DNA of 64,000 nt from Alteribacter aurantiacus DSM 18675 (GTDB taxonomy: Bacteria > Bacillota > Bacilli > Bacillales > Salisediminibacteriaceae). The position numbers and the translations under genes are program-made. The notes under the pieces are model-generated. The model was not told the DNA's origin, ran no database searches, and worked only from the letters and a program-made list of their open reading frames with translations. Positions 41,384 to 50,569 of the stretch are shown piece after piece; position 1 is the stretch's first letter; each line of letters opens with the position of its first letter. Location: positions 1-64,000 of the forward strand of contig NZ_KE386942.1 in the NCBI RefSeq assembly GCF_000429705.1. Direction: 5' to 3'.

Positions 41384-42781
41384 TTATTTTAAAGTAAACC
41401 TCGCTACACATTCCACTTGTGCGGTTTGAGGGAACATATCAACGGGTTGAAGGGATTCTAATTTGTAACCGGAATTAACAAGTTCGTTCGTATTTTTAGC
41501 TAATGTCGATGGGTTACAAGAGACGTAAACGAGACGCTTCGGTTTCACGCGACCGATCGTGTTTAAAAGGCTCTCATCTAGACCGCTTCTTGGTGGGTCT
41601 ACAAGGAGGACATCTGGTTTCCAGCCTTCTTTCGCCCAGCGAGGCAAGACGTCTTCTGCTTTACCTGTTTCAAATTCGGCATTGTCGTATCCGAGTTGTT
41701 CAGCATTTATCCTTGCATCATCGATGGACGCTTGGGTAATGTCCATGCCTCGAAGTTCTTTGGCTTTGTCGGCCATCCATAGACCGATCGTACCTACTCC
41801 GCAATAAGCATCGACGACGCGCTCAGTTCCAGTAAGCTCTGCTGCTGCTTTTGCTAAATCGTACAGCTTTCGTGTTTGAACGGGATTGAGTTGGAAGAAC
41901 GCTTGTGCAGACAGGTTAAAGTTCAGTTCACCTAACGTTTCGCGGATCTTCTCTTTGCCGTCAAGAACGCGCGTTTCATCTCCAAAGATGACGGACGTTT
42001 TACGGGAGTTGACGTTTTGGACGATCGACTTGATAAACGGTAACCTCTGATTTACTCGCTCGACTATTAAATCCGCTTTTGGTAAGTCTCTTGTTGCTGT
42101 AACGAGCACCAACTGGACTTCTCCTGTTTCAAAGCCGACACGAGTGACGATGGTACGTACAACGCCCTTTCGTTTTCGCTCGTTGTAAGCAGGAATGTTC
42201 AGTTCTTCTAAAATCGTCTTCACTGTACGAGTCACTTCATCGGTTTTGGGATGTTGAACGATACATTTTTCGATATCGATTAAGTGATGACTGTCTGTTT
42301 GGAAAAGGCCGGTGATGAGACTGGCATCGGCATTTCCCACTTGCATTTGGCTTTTGTTTCGGTAACGCCAAGGGTCTTCCATGCCGACCGTGTCACCGAA
42401 TGAAAGCTTGTCGAGATTCAGTTTTGTATATCGTTCAAACGCTTGACGAACGATGTCTTTCTTTTCTTTTAGCTGTCCTTCGTACGTAAGGTGCTGAAGC
42501 TGACAGCCACCGCAGCGGTCGTAGTAGACACATGGTGCTTTCGTTCGATCCTCGGATGGTTTTCGGATTTTGCGAATTTGTCCTTCCGCGAATTTACGGT
42601 GCACTTTTGTGACTTCGCACACAATTTCTTCCCCGGGCAATGCGCCGCGAACAAAGACGACTTGGCGCTTAAAATAGCCAACACCCTCGCCGTCAATACC
42701 GAGCCTTTTTATTGTGAGTGGAAAACGCTGTCCCACTTTCATGTTTAATTCTGTTTGTTTTTTGTTGTATTGCTTTTGCAT
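41384..42781 (-). CDS. rlmCD: 23S rRNA (uracil-C5)-methyltransferase RlmCD
   Basis: A 465-residue SAM-dependent methyltransferase of the RumA/TrmA group, which in B. subtilis (YefA/YfjO family) modifies 23S U747 and U1939. An N-terminal TRAM domain is followed by the Fe-S cysteines in CVYYDRCGGCQ and a later C. The SAM fold includes VVDAYCGVGTIGLWMA, and the catalytic Cys is in YVSCNPSTLAKN. Which of the paralogues it represents is judged from its place beside alkA and pdaA (yfjO-yfjP order). Confidence 0.9.
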   Translation of the reverse strand: MQKQYNKKQTELNMKVGQRFPLTIKRLGIDGEGVGYFKRQVVFVRGALPGEEIVCEVTKVHRKFAEGQIRKIRKPSEDRTKAPCVYYDRCGGCQLQHLTYEGQLKEKKDIVRQAFERYTKLNLDKLSFGDTVGMEDPWRYRNKSQMQVGNADASLITGLFQTDSHHLIDIEKCIVQHPKTDEVTRTVKTILEELNIPAYNERKRKGVVRTIVTRVGFETGEVQLVLVTATRDLPKADLIVERVNQRLPFIKSIVQNVNSRKTSVIFGDETRVLDGKEKIRETLGELNFNLSAQAFFQLNPVQTRKLYDLAKAAAELTGTERVVDAYCGVGTIGLWMADKAKELRGMDITQASIDDARINAEQLGYDNAEFETGKAEDVLPRWAKEGWKPDVLLVDPPRSGLDESLLNTIGRVKPKRLVYVSCNPSTLAKNTNELVNSGYKLESLQPVDMFPQTAQVECVARFTLK

Positions 42782-42797
42782 CTACAAAGTCCTCCGT

Positions 42798-43676
42798 TTA
42801 GACGATGATCCCGTTCTCAAGGCTATTCCACAAGTAAAGGGTGGCGTAGCTTCGGTATGGAGACCAGTCTGATGATTTTTTTCCCATCCATTCAAGGGAA
42901 GGTTTTTGGTCTAGATTATAAAACTGCTTCAGGGCGTTTTGAACGCCAATATCTTGTGCCGGGAACAAATCCATTCTTCCGAGCCCGAACATCATGAAGT
43001 TTTCTGCTGTCCAGCGGCCTATGCCACGAAGGGTGATCAGCTCTTCGACGATTTGGTCTTCCCTTTTGAGGCGAATTTGCTCTAGGTCGAGGTTGCCCGC
43101 TGCGATTTTCTCTGATGTCTGAATCACATACTCCGCTTTTCTTAGGCTAAATTGAAGTTGCCTTAGCTCGTCCACGTGGAGTTTGCTCACGGTTTGGGGA
43201 CTTGGATAGAACCAAGCTCCTTCTTTTTCATAGCCGAACGTTTTGACGAAGCGTTCGGTTAGTGTGGTGGCAAACTTCATGTTCAGTTGCTGGTGGATGA
43301 TCGTTTTCATGAGGCAGCCGTATGGTTGGAAGTCTGTGATGAAGGGGGTGCCTTCGTGCTCTTTCATGAGTGGGTAAAGATCGGTGTCCTGGTAGTGATC
43401 TGTGACTTGCTTTAAGGGCACGTGAAAGTGCATAATTTCATAAACCTTCGTTAGTATAGCATCTTTGTCTTCGTTTTGGTGGGTTGTAAGGTGAAAACTT
43501 GGGTTTTCTGTTGACCCTGTGGCTTGTAGCGTGACAACAACAGGTTGGTCGTTAACTAGTATAGGCAATTTTAACGTTCTTTTTTCACGATCCGTTTGAA
43601 TGAGCGGGTCGAATGCCAATCGTTTCAATGCTTGGTCGAAATTGTAAGGGCCTTCAATCTGAACGGTTGTATCCAT
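42798..43676 (-). CDS. alkA: DNA-3-methyladenine glycosylase II (AlkA/YfjP-like)
   Basis: A 292-residue HhH-GPD base-excision glycosylase removing alkylated purines. It has an N-terminal TBP-like half and a helix-hairpin-helix LITLRGIGRWTAENFMMFGLGRMDLFPAQDIGVQ, whose Asp is catalytic. There are no iron-sulfur cysteines, as expected for AlkA. The ATG at 43676 was chosen for GGCGGTGG; the longer frame is basic and has no site. It sits 16 bp upstream of rlmCD on the same strand, the B. subtilis yfjP-yfjO order. Confidence 0.9.
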   Translation of the reverse strand: MDTTVQIEGPYNFDQALKRLAFDPLIQTDREKRTLKLPILVNDQPVVVTLQATGSTENPSFHLTTHQNEDKDAILTKVYEIMHFHVPLKQVTDHYQDTDLYPLMKEHEGTPFITDFQPYGCLMKTIIHQQLNMKFATTLTERFVKTFGYEKEGAWFYPSPQTVSKLHVDELRQLQFSLRKAEYVIQTSEKIAAGNLDLEQIRLKREDQIVEELITLRGIGRWTAENFMMFGLGRMDLFPAQDIGVQNALKQFYNLDQKPSLEWMGKKSSDWSPYRSYATLYLWNSLENGIIV

Positions 43677-43804
43677 TGATCCACCGCCTTTCATCGTTCT
43701 CTTCATCATATCATAACCCGTTCTCTTCCTTAACTTCCCACCCCGAAAAGCCGAGATAATTTGATACACTCGGGAGGTAGATAAAAAAGAGGGAGAGATT
43801 ACAA

Positions 43805-44170
43805 GTGTCTATTGCAACAGATGTAGCTTCATTAGAAATTATGGCTGATATTTACAAAAAGAAAAGCCTGGATGCGATCCTGAAAAAAACAGTGGATACG
43901 CTAGTAGAAAACGTGTCGTACATTGACTGGGCCGGCGTTTATTGCGTAGAAGGCGAAGAAGATGCCCGTTTGATGGCGGCGTCGGAAGAAGGTCGCGATT
44001 TGAGTTGGGAGTCCAATGCGGAATTGAAGTTCCCTATAAAAGATGCGAACGAAAACATTCTTGGGGTCTTGATTGTGCGAAGCAAAGAGGCGATTTGCTT
44101 TGATGTAACGGACGTCTCCACTCTTGAAGAGATCGCTACCGGCTTAGCGGAGGTCGGATTTTCAAACTAA
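43805..44170 (+). CDS. Stand-alone GAF domain protein
   Basis: A 121-residue protein consisting of one GAF-like domain: an N-terminal helix SLEIMADIYKKKSLDAILKKTVDTLVENV, then the sheet YIDWAGVYCVEGEE...LKFPIKDANENILGVLIVRS, then a C-terminal helix. It resembles the free-methionine sulfoxide reductase fold but lacks the catalytic Cys cluster, so it is more likely a sensor. The start is GTG at 43805 with AGAGGGAGAG upstream. Ligand unknown. Confidence 0.75.
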   Translation: MSIATDVASLEIMADIYKKKSLDAILKKTVDTLVENVSYIDWAGVYCVEGEEDARLMAASEEGRDLSWESNAELKFPIKDANENILGVLIVRSKEAICFDVTDVSTLEEIATGLAEVGFSN

Positions 44171-44183
44171 ACAGAATATGAAA

Positions 44184-44217
44184 AACCTGTTGTGGAGGGA
44201 CCACAGCAGGTTTTTTT
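44184..44217 (+). terminator. Intrinsic terminator of the GAF gene
   Basis: AACCTGTTGTGG (44184-44195) pairs with CCACAGCAGGTT (44201-44212) with one wobble, then seven T. Confidence 0.93.
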
Positions 44218-44269
44218 CGTGTTGTCTTCATTTGTCCTTGCGATACTCAAGGCTAGTATTTTGGACATC

Positions 44270-45073
44270 TTAGTCCGCTTTAAACGGTGTAACTTGGGCT
44301 TTTCCAGCGTAGTCGTCAAGGCTTTTGAATTCGTACCCTTGAGCGCGAAGGTCGTCAATCACTTTTGGCAAAGCTTCGGCATTGTCACTGGATACGGAGT
44401 GGAGAAGCATGATTGCACCTGGATGGATGCGCCTCATGATTGAATCATACGCGTATTTCCATCCTTTTTGCTTGTTTACTTCCCAGTCTACATAGGCGAA
44501 TGACCAAAAGACATTTGTGTAGCCCAACTGTTGGGAGAGAGCGAGGGATCGCTCGCTAAATGTCCCTCTTGGTGGTCTTAAGTATTGCATACGGCTGTCT
44601 CCTGTTACCTCAGTGTAAAGTGTTTTGAGGTTATCCAGCTCTCGTTTCACACGTGCGTCGTCCACTTCCGGTAAGCTCGGATGATGATAGGAGTGGTTAC
44701 CGACGATATGGCCTTCGTTCACCATACGCTTGATGAGCTCACGTTCCGTATCTAGGTAGTGACCGGTTACGAAAAAGGTTGCTGGCACCTCTTTTTCTTT
44801 TAGGACGTCGAGCACTTTTCTCGTGTAGCCATTTTCATATCCGTTATCAAATGTGAGATAAATCTCTTTTTTTGATGTATCCCCGATATAAAATCCACCA
44901 TACTTTTCAAGAAGCGCTTCATAATGGGGCTCTGTGGATGGCGGTTCGTTGTTTTCTTTAGGCTTGAAATTCCAATGATGGACCTGGGTACTATAGGCAT
45001 GCACGGATGTAGCCATAACAGTGATCATGAGAATGGCCGTTGTGACGGTTATGAGAATCTTTTTCAGGTTCAT
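44270..45073 (-). CDS. pdaA: Polysaccharide deacetylase PdaA (muramic delta-lactam synthesis)
   Basis: A 267-residue secreted NodB-type deacetylase. A signal peptide ends near SVHAYS. The catalytic and metal motifs are TFDNGYENG (Asp), HSYHHPSL (His pair), LRPPRGTFS and LLHSVS. In PdaA of B. subtilis the enzyme removes the acetyl group from muramic acid so that cortex muramic delta-lactam can form, which is required for germination. The ATG at 45073 was chosen for AAGGAGGCGG. Its neighbours alkA and rlmCD reproduce the yfjO-yfjS region. Confidence 0.92.
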   Translation of the reverse strand: MNLKKILITVTTAILMITVMATSVHAYSTQVHHWNFKPKENNEPPSTEPHYEALLEKYGGFYIGDTSKKEIYLTFDNGYENGYTRKVLDVLKEKEVPATFFVTGHYLDTERELIKRMVNEGHIVGNHSYHHPSLPEVDDARVKRELDNLKTLYTEVTGDSRMQYLRPPRGTFSERSLALSQQLGYTNVFWSFAYVDWEVNKQKGWKYAYDSIMRRIHPGAIMLLHSVSSDNAEALPKVIDDLRAQGYEFKSLDDYAGKAQVTPFKAD

Positions 45074-45191
45074 GGGTAGCCGCCTCCTTTTTGTGACTTG
45101 TTTTTCGGTAGTTTTCGTTGGGAGGCAGGGTTTTATGTATGAGTAAGTGTTTCGTGTGGAAGTGGGGTTTGGAGGGGCGAGTGTGCGCTGC

Positions 45192-45206
45192 GCTAACCTG
45201 TTTAAA
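45192..45206. repeat. Solitary unit of the AACCTGTTTAAA repeat
   Basis: CGCTAACCTGTTTAAA lies upstream of pdaA and beside the fumarase terminator. GCTAACCTGTTTAAA is identical to units of the array at 30056, 15 kb away. Confidence 0.7.
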
Positions 45207-45208
45207 AC

Positions 45209-45247
45209 AAAAAAACGGCCGTCCACCCTATCTGGGGCACACGACCG
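45209..45247 (-). terminator. Intrinsic terminator of fumarase gene
   Basis: On the minus strand CGGTCGT...CCC pairs with GGG...ACGGCCG, followed by seven T. Confidence 0.8.
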
Positions 45248-45255
45248 ACCTCTTT

Positions 45256-46806
45256 TTAGTACACTCTTTCTTTATACTGGCTCAAACGCTCAAGCGATGT
45301 CTTCTCCACATCTTTGTGCAAGCTGTTTCCATGAGAATCCATCGTAACAATAGCGCGGAATCCTTCCACACGAAGGTGCCACATCGCCTCAGGAATACCG
45401 AATTCCATCAGGTCGACGCCTTCCACACCTTTAATACAATCGGCGTAATATTGGGCTGCGCCACCGATCGCATTTAAGTAAACGCCACCGTGTTCTCCTA
45501 ACGCATTCAATGTTTTTGGCCCCATTCCGCCTTTACCGATTACAGCGCGGATGCCAAACTTTTTCATAATATCTCCTTGGTAAGGCTCTTCACGAATACT
45601 GGTCGTTGGTCCTGCGGCTTTTACATGCCAATTTCCGTCTCCGTCTTTTAACATAACCGGTCCACAGTGATAAATCACTTGTCCATTTAGATCGATCGGA
45701 GCGTCGTTTTCCATCAAGTGGTGGTGAATGGCATCACGACCGGTATGCATGATACCGTTGATCACAGCCACATCCCCTACTTTAAGCTCGCGAATTTGTT
45801 CTTCCGTTATTGGTGCTTCAAGGACCACTTCACGAGGAGCCTCATCGATTGTCTCTTCAGAAGTGGCCGCCACTTCCTCTTCTGCAAACGTGACTTTATC
45901 TCCGTCTTTGTATAACCAGCTCTGAATGGCACCATTTTCAGCGTCCAGAGTCACACCTAAACGACGGAATGCCCAACAGTTGTATGCCACAGAGACGAAG
46001 AAGCTTGCTGGGAGACGGTTACCTGCTCCGATTTTACAGCCAAGCAACGTCGCTTCTCCACCAAAGCCCATTGTGCCGATCCCGAGCGTGTTCGCTTTTT
46101 CAAGCACATAATCTTCAAGGTTCGCCAAGTCTTCGTTCGGATTTACGTCATCGACCTTTCTGAACAACTGTTCTTTTGCCAATGCATAGCTTGAGATACG
46201 GTCTCCACCAATACCTACTCCGATAAAGCCCGCGCTACACCCTTGTCCTTGTGCTTGATAGACAGAATGAAGAATACATTTTCGGATGCCATCAAGATCA
46301 CGACCGGCGCGTCCAAGTCCTTCGATTTCCGCCGGAAGACTGTATTGAATGTTTTTATTTTCACATCCGCCACCTTTCATAATGAGGCGAACGTCAATTT
46401 CGTCTTTTTCCCATTGAGTAAAATGAATGATTGGCGTACCTTCTCCAATGTTGTCCCCGCTATTTTCACCTGTAAGAGAATCAACAGAGTTCGGACGGAG
46501 TTTCCCGTCAGTCGTTGCTTGCTTTACAGCTTCATGAATATGCTTTTTCATTTCAATTTGGTTGGCACCAACAGGGACTTTTACCTCAAACGTCAGCATC
46601 CCCGTGTCTTGACAAATTGGCAATACGTGATCATCGGCCATGCCAATATTTTGTGTGATTGTTGCTAAAGAAAGAGCGGCTCTCGTCCCGGCATTCTCCT
46701 TTTGTATTGCCTGGTCAATGGCTCGTCTCACATCGTGTGGTAAATTTGTTGATGTTTCAACTATCAGGTTGTACATGCTCTCTTTGAATTCCTTCACAGT
46801 CAACAC
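45256..46806 (-). CDS. Class I fumarate hydratase (iron-sulfur)
   Basis: A 516-residue [4Fe-4S] fumarase joining the alpha domain (residues 1 to about 290) and beta domain (about 320-516). Cluster cysteines appear in LPICQDTGM, KGGGCENKN and GQGCSAGF. The beta domain has HTGRDAIHHHL and AAGPTTSIREEPYQ. It interconverts fumarate and malate in the TCA cycle. B. subtilis uses the iron-free class II FumC, so this oxygen-sensitive type is a difference from that species. The start is at 46806 with GGAGTG. Confidence 0.93.
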   Translation of the reverse strand: MLTVKEFKESMYNLIVETSTNLPHDVRRAIDQAIQKENAGTRAALSLATITQNIGMADDHVLPICQDTGMLTFEVKVPVGANQIEMKKHIHEAVKQATTDGKLRPNSVDSLTGENSGDNIGEGTPIIHFTQWEKDEIDVRLIMKGGGCENKNIQYSLPAEIEGLGRAGRDLDGIRKCILHSVYQAQGQGCSAGFIGVGIGGDRISSYALAKEQLFRKVDDVNPNEDLANLEDYVLEKANTLGIGTMGFGGEATLLGCKIGAGNRLPASFFVSVAYNCWAFRRLGVTLDAENGAIQSWLYKDGDKVTFAEEEVAATSEETIDEAPREVVLEAPITEEQIRELKVGDVAVINGIMHTGRDAIHHHLMENDAPIDLNGQVIYHCGPVMLKDGDGNWHVKAAGPTTSIREEPYQGDIMKKFGIRAVIGKGGMGPKTLNALGEHGGVYLNAIGGAAQYYADCIKGVEGVDLMEFGIPEAMWHLRVEGFRAIVTMDSHGNSLHKDVEKTSLERLSQYKERVY

Positions 46807-46957
46807 TCCTCGTCCACTTGTAAAAATTCCGATTGTTATACACCCATGATTATACTATGAAACCCTTTTCAATTGGCGGATTTTGTGGAGAAAAATCAGA
46901 AAGATCGACATGTTAGTGGTATATTATGGGATATACTCTTTCAAAGGAGCCGTGAAC

Positions 46958-47470
46958 ATGAAAAGAGAAAAGAAGGCCCAAATCAAGACCGGACACAAAA
47001 AAATCCATATAATCGGTTCCGTTGGAAGCGGCAAAACAACACTTGCAAGAAGGCTCGCAAAGGAGACTGGAATTCCCTATTTTGAGCTTGATAATGTGGT
47101 TTGGGAGAGGCATCCATCGGGAGACCGAAGACGCTCAGAAGGGGAACGAGTCAAACGTCTAGGGGAAATTGTACAAGGGGAACTGTGGATCGTAGAGGGA
47201 GTGCATTACCAACGGTGGGTAGATGAAAGCTTCGAGCGGGCTGATGTGATTCTTTTTCTCGATCCACCATATCGTGTTCGGACGTATCGGATCGTCAAGC
47301 GATACATGAGACAAAAACTCGGTTTGGAAACATCTCACTATAAACCAACGTTTGCTCTCTTTCGTAGCATGTTTAAGTGGAATCGGGATTTTGAAAAGAA
47401 GGGAAAGCCTCACTTTTTTAAGCGATACAGGAAATATGAGCGAAAGATTCAGGTGATAAAGGACATTTAG
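46958..47470 (+). CDS. P-loop kinase, adenylate kinase-like (topology modulation family)
   Basis: A 170-residue P-loop protein with Walker A GSVGSGKTT (residues about 21-29), then FELDNVVW, WIVEGVHYQRW and a lid-like region with VILFLDPPYRVRTYRIVKRYMRQ. These motifs match the group annotated as DNA topology modulation protein/AAA ATPase in bacilli, small kinases with uncertain substrate. The ATG at 46958 was chosen for AAAGGAG; the upstream frame has no site. It is divergent from fumarase. Confidence 0.8.
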   Translation: MKREKKAQIKTGHKKIHIIGSVGSGKTTLARRLAKETGIPYFELDNVVWERHPSGDRRRSEGERVKRLGEIVQGELWIVEGVHYQRWVDESFERADVILFLDPPYRVRTYRIVKRYMRQKLGLETSHYKPTFALFRSMFKWNRDFEKKGKPHFFKRYRKYERKIQVIKDI

Positions 47471-47507
47471 AGAAGAATTAACAGGACCACAGGACTTACT
47501 ATAAAAA

Positions 47508-47714
47508 GGCTGTTTTCGTATAGATTGTTGCTTTTTTATTATTTTCTTCATCACTTAGTGTTGATGAAGCATACGGACCCTTCGCTTTCCGTGGCGGTGC
47601 TAGCAAGCCTCCTCGGGCTGCGCCCTGTGGGGTCTTGCACTGCCACAGGAGTCTCGAGCCCTTCTGCTTCAATTTTTCTTATATAAAAGCAACAATACTT
47701 CCGAAAACAGCGTA
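47508..47714. repeat. Long palindromic repeat, GC-rich core with outer inverted repeat (copy 3)
   Basis: An outer inverted repeat pairs GCTGTTTTCG...TTGTTGCTTTT (about 47509-47537) with AAAAGCAACAA...CGAAAACAGC (about 47685-47712). An inner GAAGCA/TGCTTC pair follows. The core reads CTTTCCGTGGCGGTGC, AAGCCTCCTCGGGC, TGTGGGGTCTTGC and TGCCACAGGAGTC. No reading frame is plausible. It occupies the first half of the gene-free gap 47471-47983. Confidence 0.8.
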
Positions 47715-47720
47715 TAAAAA

Positions 47721-47957
47721 AGACTGGGAAATATAGAAAGTGTTTAGAGTTTAATCCGAAGAATTTGCTAGTAGAGCGGATGAAATATACGTAGACTCCT
47801 GCGGGATGAAAAGCGAAGATGAGACCCCGGAGGGCAAAGCCCGAGGAGGCTCAGCCGCTTCCCGCGGAAAGCGAAGTATATTTCAGTAGCGGTGTATTAG
47901 CACCGCACACCATTGTTCGGATTTTCATTCATCGTTAACACTTCTGTCCCAGCCTCT
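47721..47957. repeat. Long palindromic repeat, GC-rich core with outer inverted repeat (copy 4)
   Basis: The left arm ACTGGGAAATATAGAAAGTG...AATCCGAA...GCGG.TGAAATATAC is imperfectly complementary to the right arm GTATATTTCAG...TTCGGATTTTCATTC...CACTTCTGTCCCAG. The core GACTCCTGCGGGATG, GAGACCCCGG, GAGGAGGCTC and CCCGCGGAAAGCG is the reverse complement of the core type at 47577. A small GCGGTG/CACCGC hairpin sits in the right arm. Confidence 0.8.
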
Positions 47958-47983
47958 TCTCATTTTACTTTTTCTTCTGATTT

Positions 47984-48652
47984 TCATATTTTATCCAACT
48001 CAATCATACTCCTCACATCGACTCCTTTTAGTGCCTGCGATGCGAGGTGGTCGGCCTCTTGATTCTTTTTTCGAGATACCACTTCGTAGTGAGGATCAAT
48101 GCCTAACTCCTTCATTTTTTCTTCAATACGATCCGCCCACGTGTTAAGGGCCTTTTCCATACACGGCCATTCTCCACTCAGCTGATTGATGACAACTTGA
48201 GAATCACCTACGAACGTGACAGGTAAATGATGAACACCGAGATCTTCAAGCTCCTCGACTGCTAAAAAAAGCGCTGCATACTCTGCTTCGTTGTTAGATT
48301 CAAGGGAAGTGACGGCTTTGTTTTTTCTTAGTCGAAAGGCCTTTTTGTTTTTCTCGAAATAAATAGCACACCCGAGTCCGCTTGACTTTGTTTGAACATC
48401 AAAACCACCATCAAAATAAACCGTGATATGATGGGGCTCTGTTTCAATTTCTTCGACCAACTTTTTCAGCTGTTTCAATGTCCACGTTTGCTCACGGTGA
48501 TCAATGAAGCTCATGGATTTCACTCTTCCTATTCTCTCCAGATCACCCGCCAGTAAAAGAGCCTCTTCTACACGAAGATTAGCTGAACTAAACGTCGTTT
48601 CAATTCCTTTTGGTGTTTTATAGCTAATTTCCAACCTGACTTGCATCTGCAC
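47984..48652 (-). CDS. RNase HI family protein (YpeP-like)
   Basis: A 222-residue protein with an RNase H fold in its C-terminal 135 residues. The four acidic catalytic residues are recognisable: VYFDGGFDVQ (Asp), NNEAEYAAL (Glu), FVGDSQVVINQ (Asp) and NQEADHLASQ (Asp). An N-terminal extension of about 80 residues is typical of the YpeP/reverse-transcriptase-like group in bacilli. It may cleave RNA in RNA-DNA hybrids, though some relatives have weak activity. The second ATG (MQVRLEIS) is an alternative start. Confidence 0.87.
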   Translation of the reverse strand: MQMQVRLEISYKTPKGIETTFSSANLRVEEALLLAGDLERIGRVKSMSFIDHREQTWTLKQLKKLVEEIETEPHHITVYFDGGFDVQTKSSGLGCAIYFEKNKKAFRLRKNKAVTSLESNNEAEYAALFLAVEELEDLGVHHLPVTFVGDSQVVINQLSGEWPCMEKALNTWADRIEEKMKELGIDPHYEVVSRKKNQEADHLASQALKGVDVRSMIELDKI

Positions 48653-48761
48653 TCCCCCAATAAACAGTGATAGTTGTTATATATTTTTCTGAATAGGCTC
48701 TCCTATACAAAGAATTTCCTATTCCTGTGTTTATTTGAGGATTGCTTCGCCTTCCGTTGGT

Positions 48762-50294
48762 TTATTTCCTGCTTGTTGAGAGGGATTCGATTTGGACGTT
48801 CAACTCATCGGTCATGTCTTTTACTGATTCAGCAATGTAACTGAACTGAGACATCATCGCCAGTTGTTCTTCGGATGTTTGAGACATGGCGTTCGTATTT
48901 TCTTTATTTGCCTCGGTAATCGCAATCATTGAGGTGAGAGATCGATTGATTTCCTCCATTTTCTCTCCTATCCCTTTTGCTGAGGAGAACGTCTCTATCG
49001 CTCGTCCGTTCACGCTTGAAATTTCCGTTGAAATGTCTTTGAAGACGTATTTTGTTTCACTTACAAAGGAGATTCCTTTTGAAACTTGAGCGTTCCCGTT
49101 TTCCATCATATGGGATATGTTCTTTGTATGGGTCGTTAAATCCGACAGCACATTCCTAATGGTTTCTGCATATGTCTTCGATTGATCGGCAAGCTTTCGT
49201 ACTTCGTTTGCCACAACGGCAAACCCACGACCTGCTTCTCCTGCTCTAGCTGCTTCAATGGCTGCGTTAAGTGCGAGTAAATTGGTTTGATCCGAGATCG
49301 AAGTAATAAGGGAAACCGTCTCTTGAATGGCATCCGTTTGCTTCAGCATGTCCGCTGTACCTTTTTTCATAGTATCGAACTCAGTGGCAATGACGGCCAT
49401 CTGCCTTTCCGTCTCATTCATTCGATCGGTTCCTTCTTTTACATAATCGACGGTTTCCTTCGAGGCTTGTGTGACTGCTTTGGATTGATCAATGATTTTA
49501 GCGACCGCATCTGAAACATGATCAATTAATTGGTTACCTCTTCTCGATTCAGCAAGCTGACTTTCTGCACCGCCAACTAGTTCTTGTACAGATGAGGCAA
49601 TGTGTTCCGTCGCAGCTGTAGATTCTTTTGCCCCATGAGCAAGTTCCGTAATATTTGTGAGCACATAAGACGAACTCTCGGAGACACGTGCCGTTATTTG
49701 GTCAAGTAAGGCCATTTGCTTAGCTGAAGCTTGTTGGAATTCACGATTCGTTTTTGTACGAGCAACAATTTGTACCAAGATGACACCGCTTGTTGCGAGC
49801 AAAAACACCACATGGACCATAAATAATGCAAAAGGATAACTGCTTGTGCCACAGAGAAGTTCCGGAAAGGCCAGATATCCAACGATATGTTGAAAAGCGA
49901 AGATCATTGTACTAATGAGTATAATTTTGATATTTTCATAGTAAGCAAGACTAGCCAACACCATAAAGATCGAGAAGTGATATTCAACCAATCCTTGTCC
50001 TCCCGCAATAATGGAAATACTTGAATACGTGAGCACAAGCATAACCAAGTAGGGAATGGCTTGGTGTGTTCGATTTATTTGAAAAACAATAAACAATGCA
50101 AGTAATAGGACGATGGGTAAAAAGAATAAGAGGTTTAATGCTAAAAGGGATTGAGTCTGCACGGCTCCACCATTCAACATAAATACGTATGAATCCACCA
50201 ACCCTACTTCTCGATGTAAATAATGGACAATCAACGACAAAACAGCTACAAACAGTGAAAATCCTAGCATGATCGTATTTTTACGTTTGGTCAT
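48762..50294 (-). CDS. Methyl-accepting chemotaxis protein without extracellular sensor
   Basis: A 510-residue chemoreceptor. Six predicted membrane helices fill the first 190 residues or so, with very short loops. They lead straight into the cytoplasmic coiled-coil signalling domain, whose hairpin tip includes TSISDQTNLLALNAAIEAARAGEAGRGFAVVANEVRKLADQS. No HAMP or dCache domain is seen. It probably senses a membrane-linked or intracellular cue. The ATG at 50294 was chosen for the GTGGAGTG site. No other chemotaxis genes are in the window. Confidence 0.88.
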   Translation of the reverse strand: MTKRKNTIMLGFSLFVAVLSLIVHYLHREVGLVDSYVFMLNGGAVQTQSLLALNLLFFLPIVLLLALFIVFQINRTHQAIPYLVMLVLTYSSISIIAGGQGLVEYHFSIFMVLASLAYYENIKIILISTMIFAFQHIVGYLAFPELLCGTSSYPFALFMVHVVFLLATSGVILVQIVARTKTNREFQQASAKQMALLDQITARVSESSSYVLTNITELAHGAKESTAATEHIASSVQELVGGAESQLAESRRGNQLIDHVSDAVAKIIDQSKAVTQASKETVDYVKEGTDRMNETERQMAVIATEFDTMKKGTADMLKQTDAIQETVSLITSISDQTNLLALNAAIEAARAGEAGRGFAVVANEVRKLADQSKTYAETIRNVLSDLTTHTKNISHMMENGNAQVSKGISFVSETKYVFKDISTEISSVNGRAIETFSSAKGIGEKMEEINRSLTSMIAITEANKENTNAMSQTSEEQLAMMSQFSYIAESVKDMTDELNVQIESLSTSRK

Positions 50295-50569
50295 GTTCAC
50301 ACTCCACATTTCTTCATACTTCTTGTATATCTATTGTACTAGATAAAATGAACCATTGTACAATTGTGGGAACTTGAAACATTCACTCATGATAAAAGGA
50401 CCTAACAAATTGGTTTATTTATCCAAATGCTCACAATAGTAAACGTAGTCAATGTTTTATCAGTCCCCAACATGGGCAAAGAAATGAAAGTAATTTAAAA
50501 ATCGACAAACCCTCTTTAGTGAAGTAAAATTGTCTATAGATGGAAAGGGTTTTATAGAAGGAGGCCATT

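Noticed and set aside
47508..47957. Insertion sequence in the palindromic gap
   Set aside because: No transposase frame is present. The structures are palindromic with imperfect arms and no clear target duplication.
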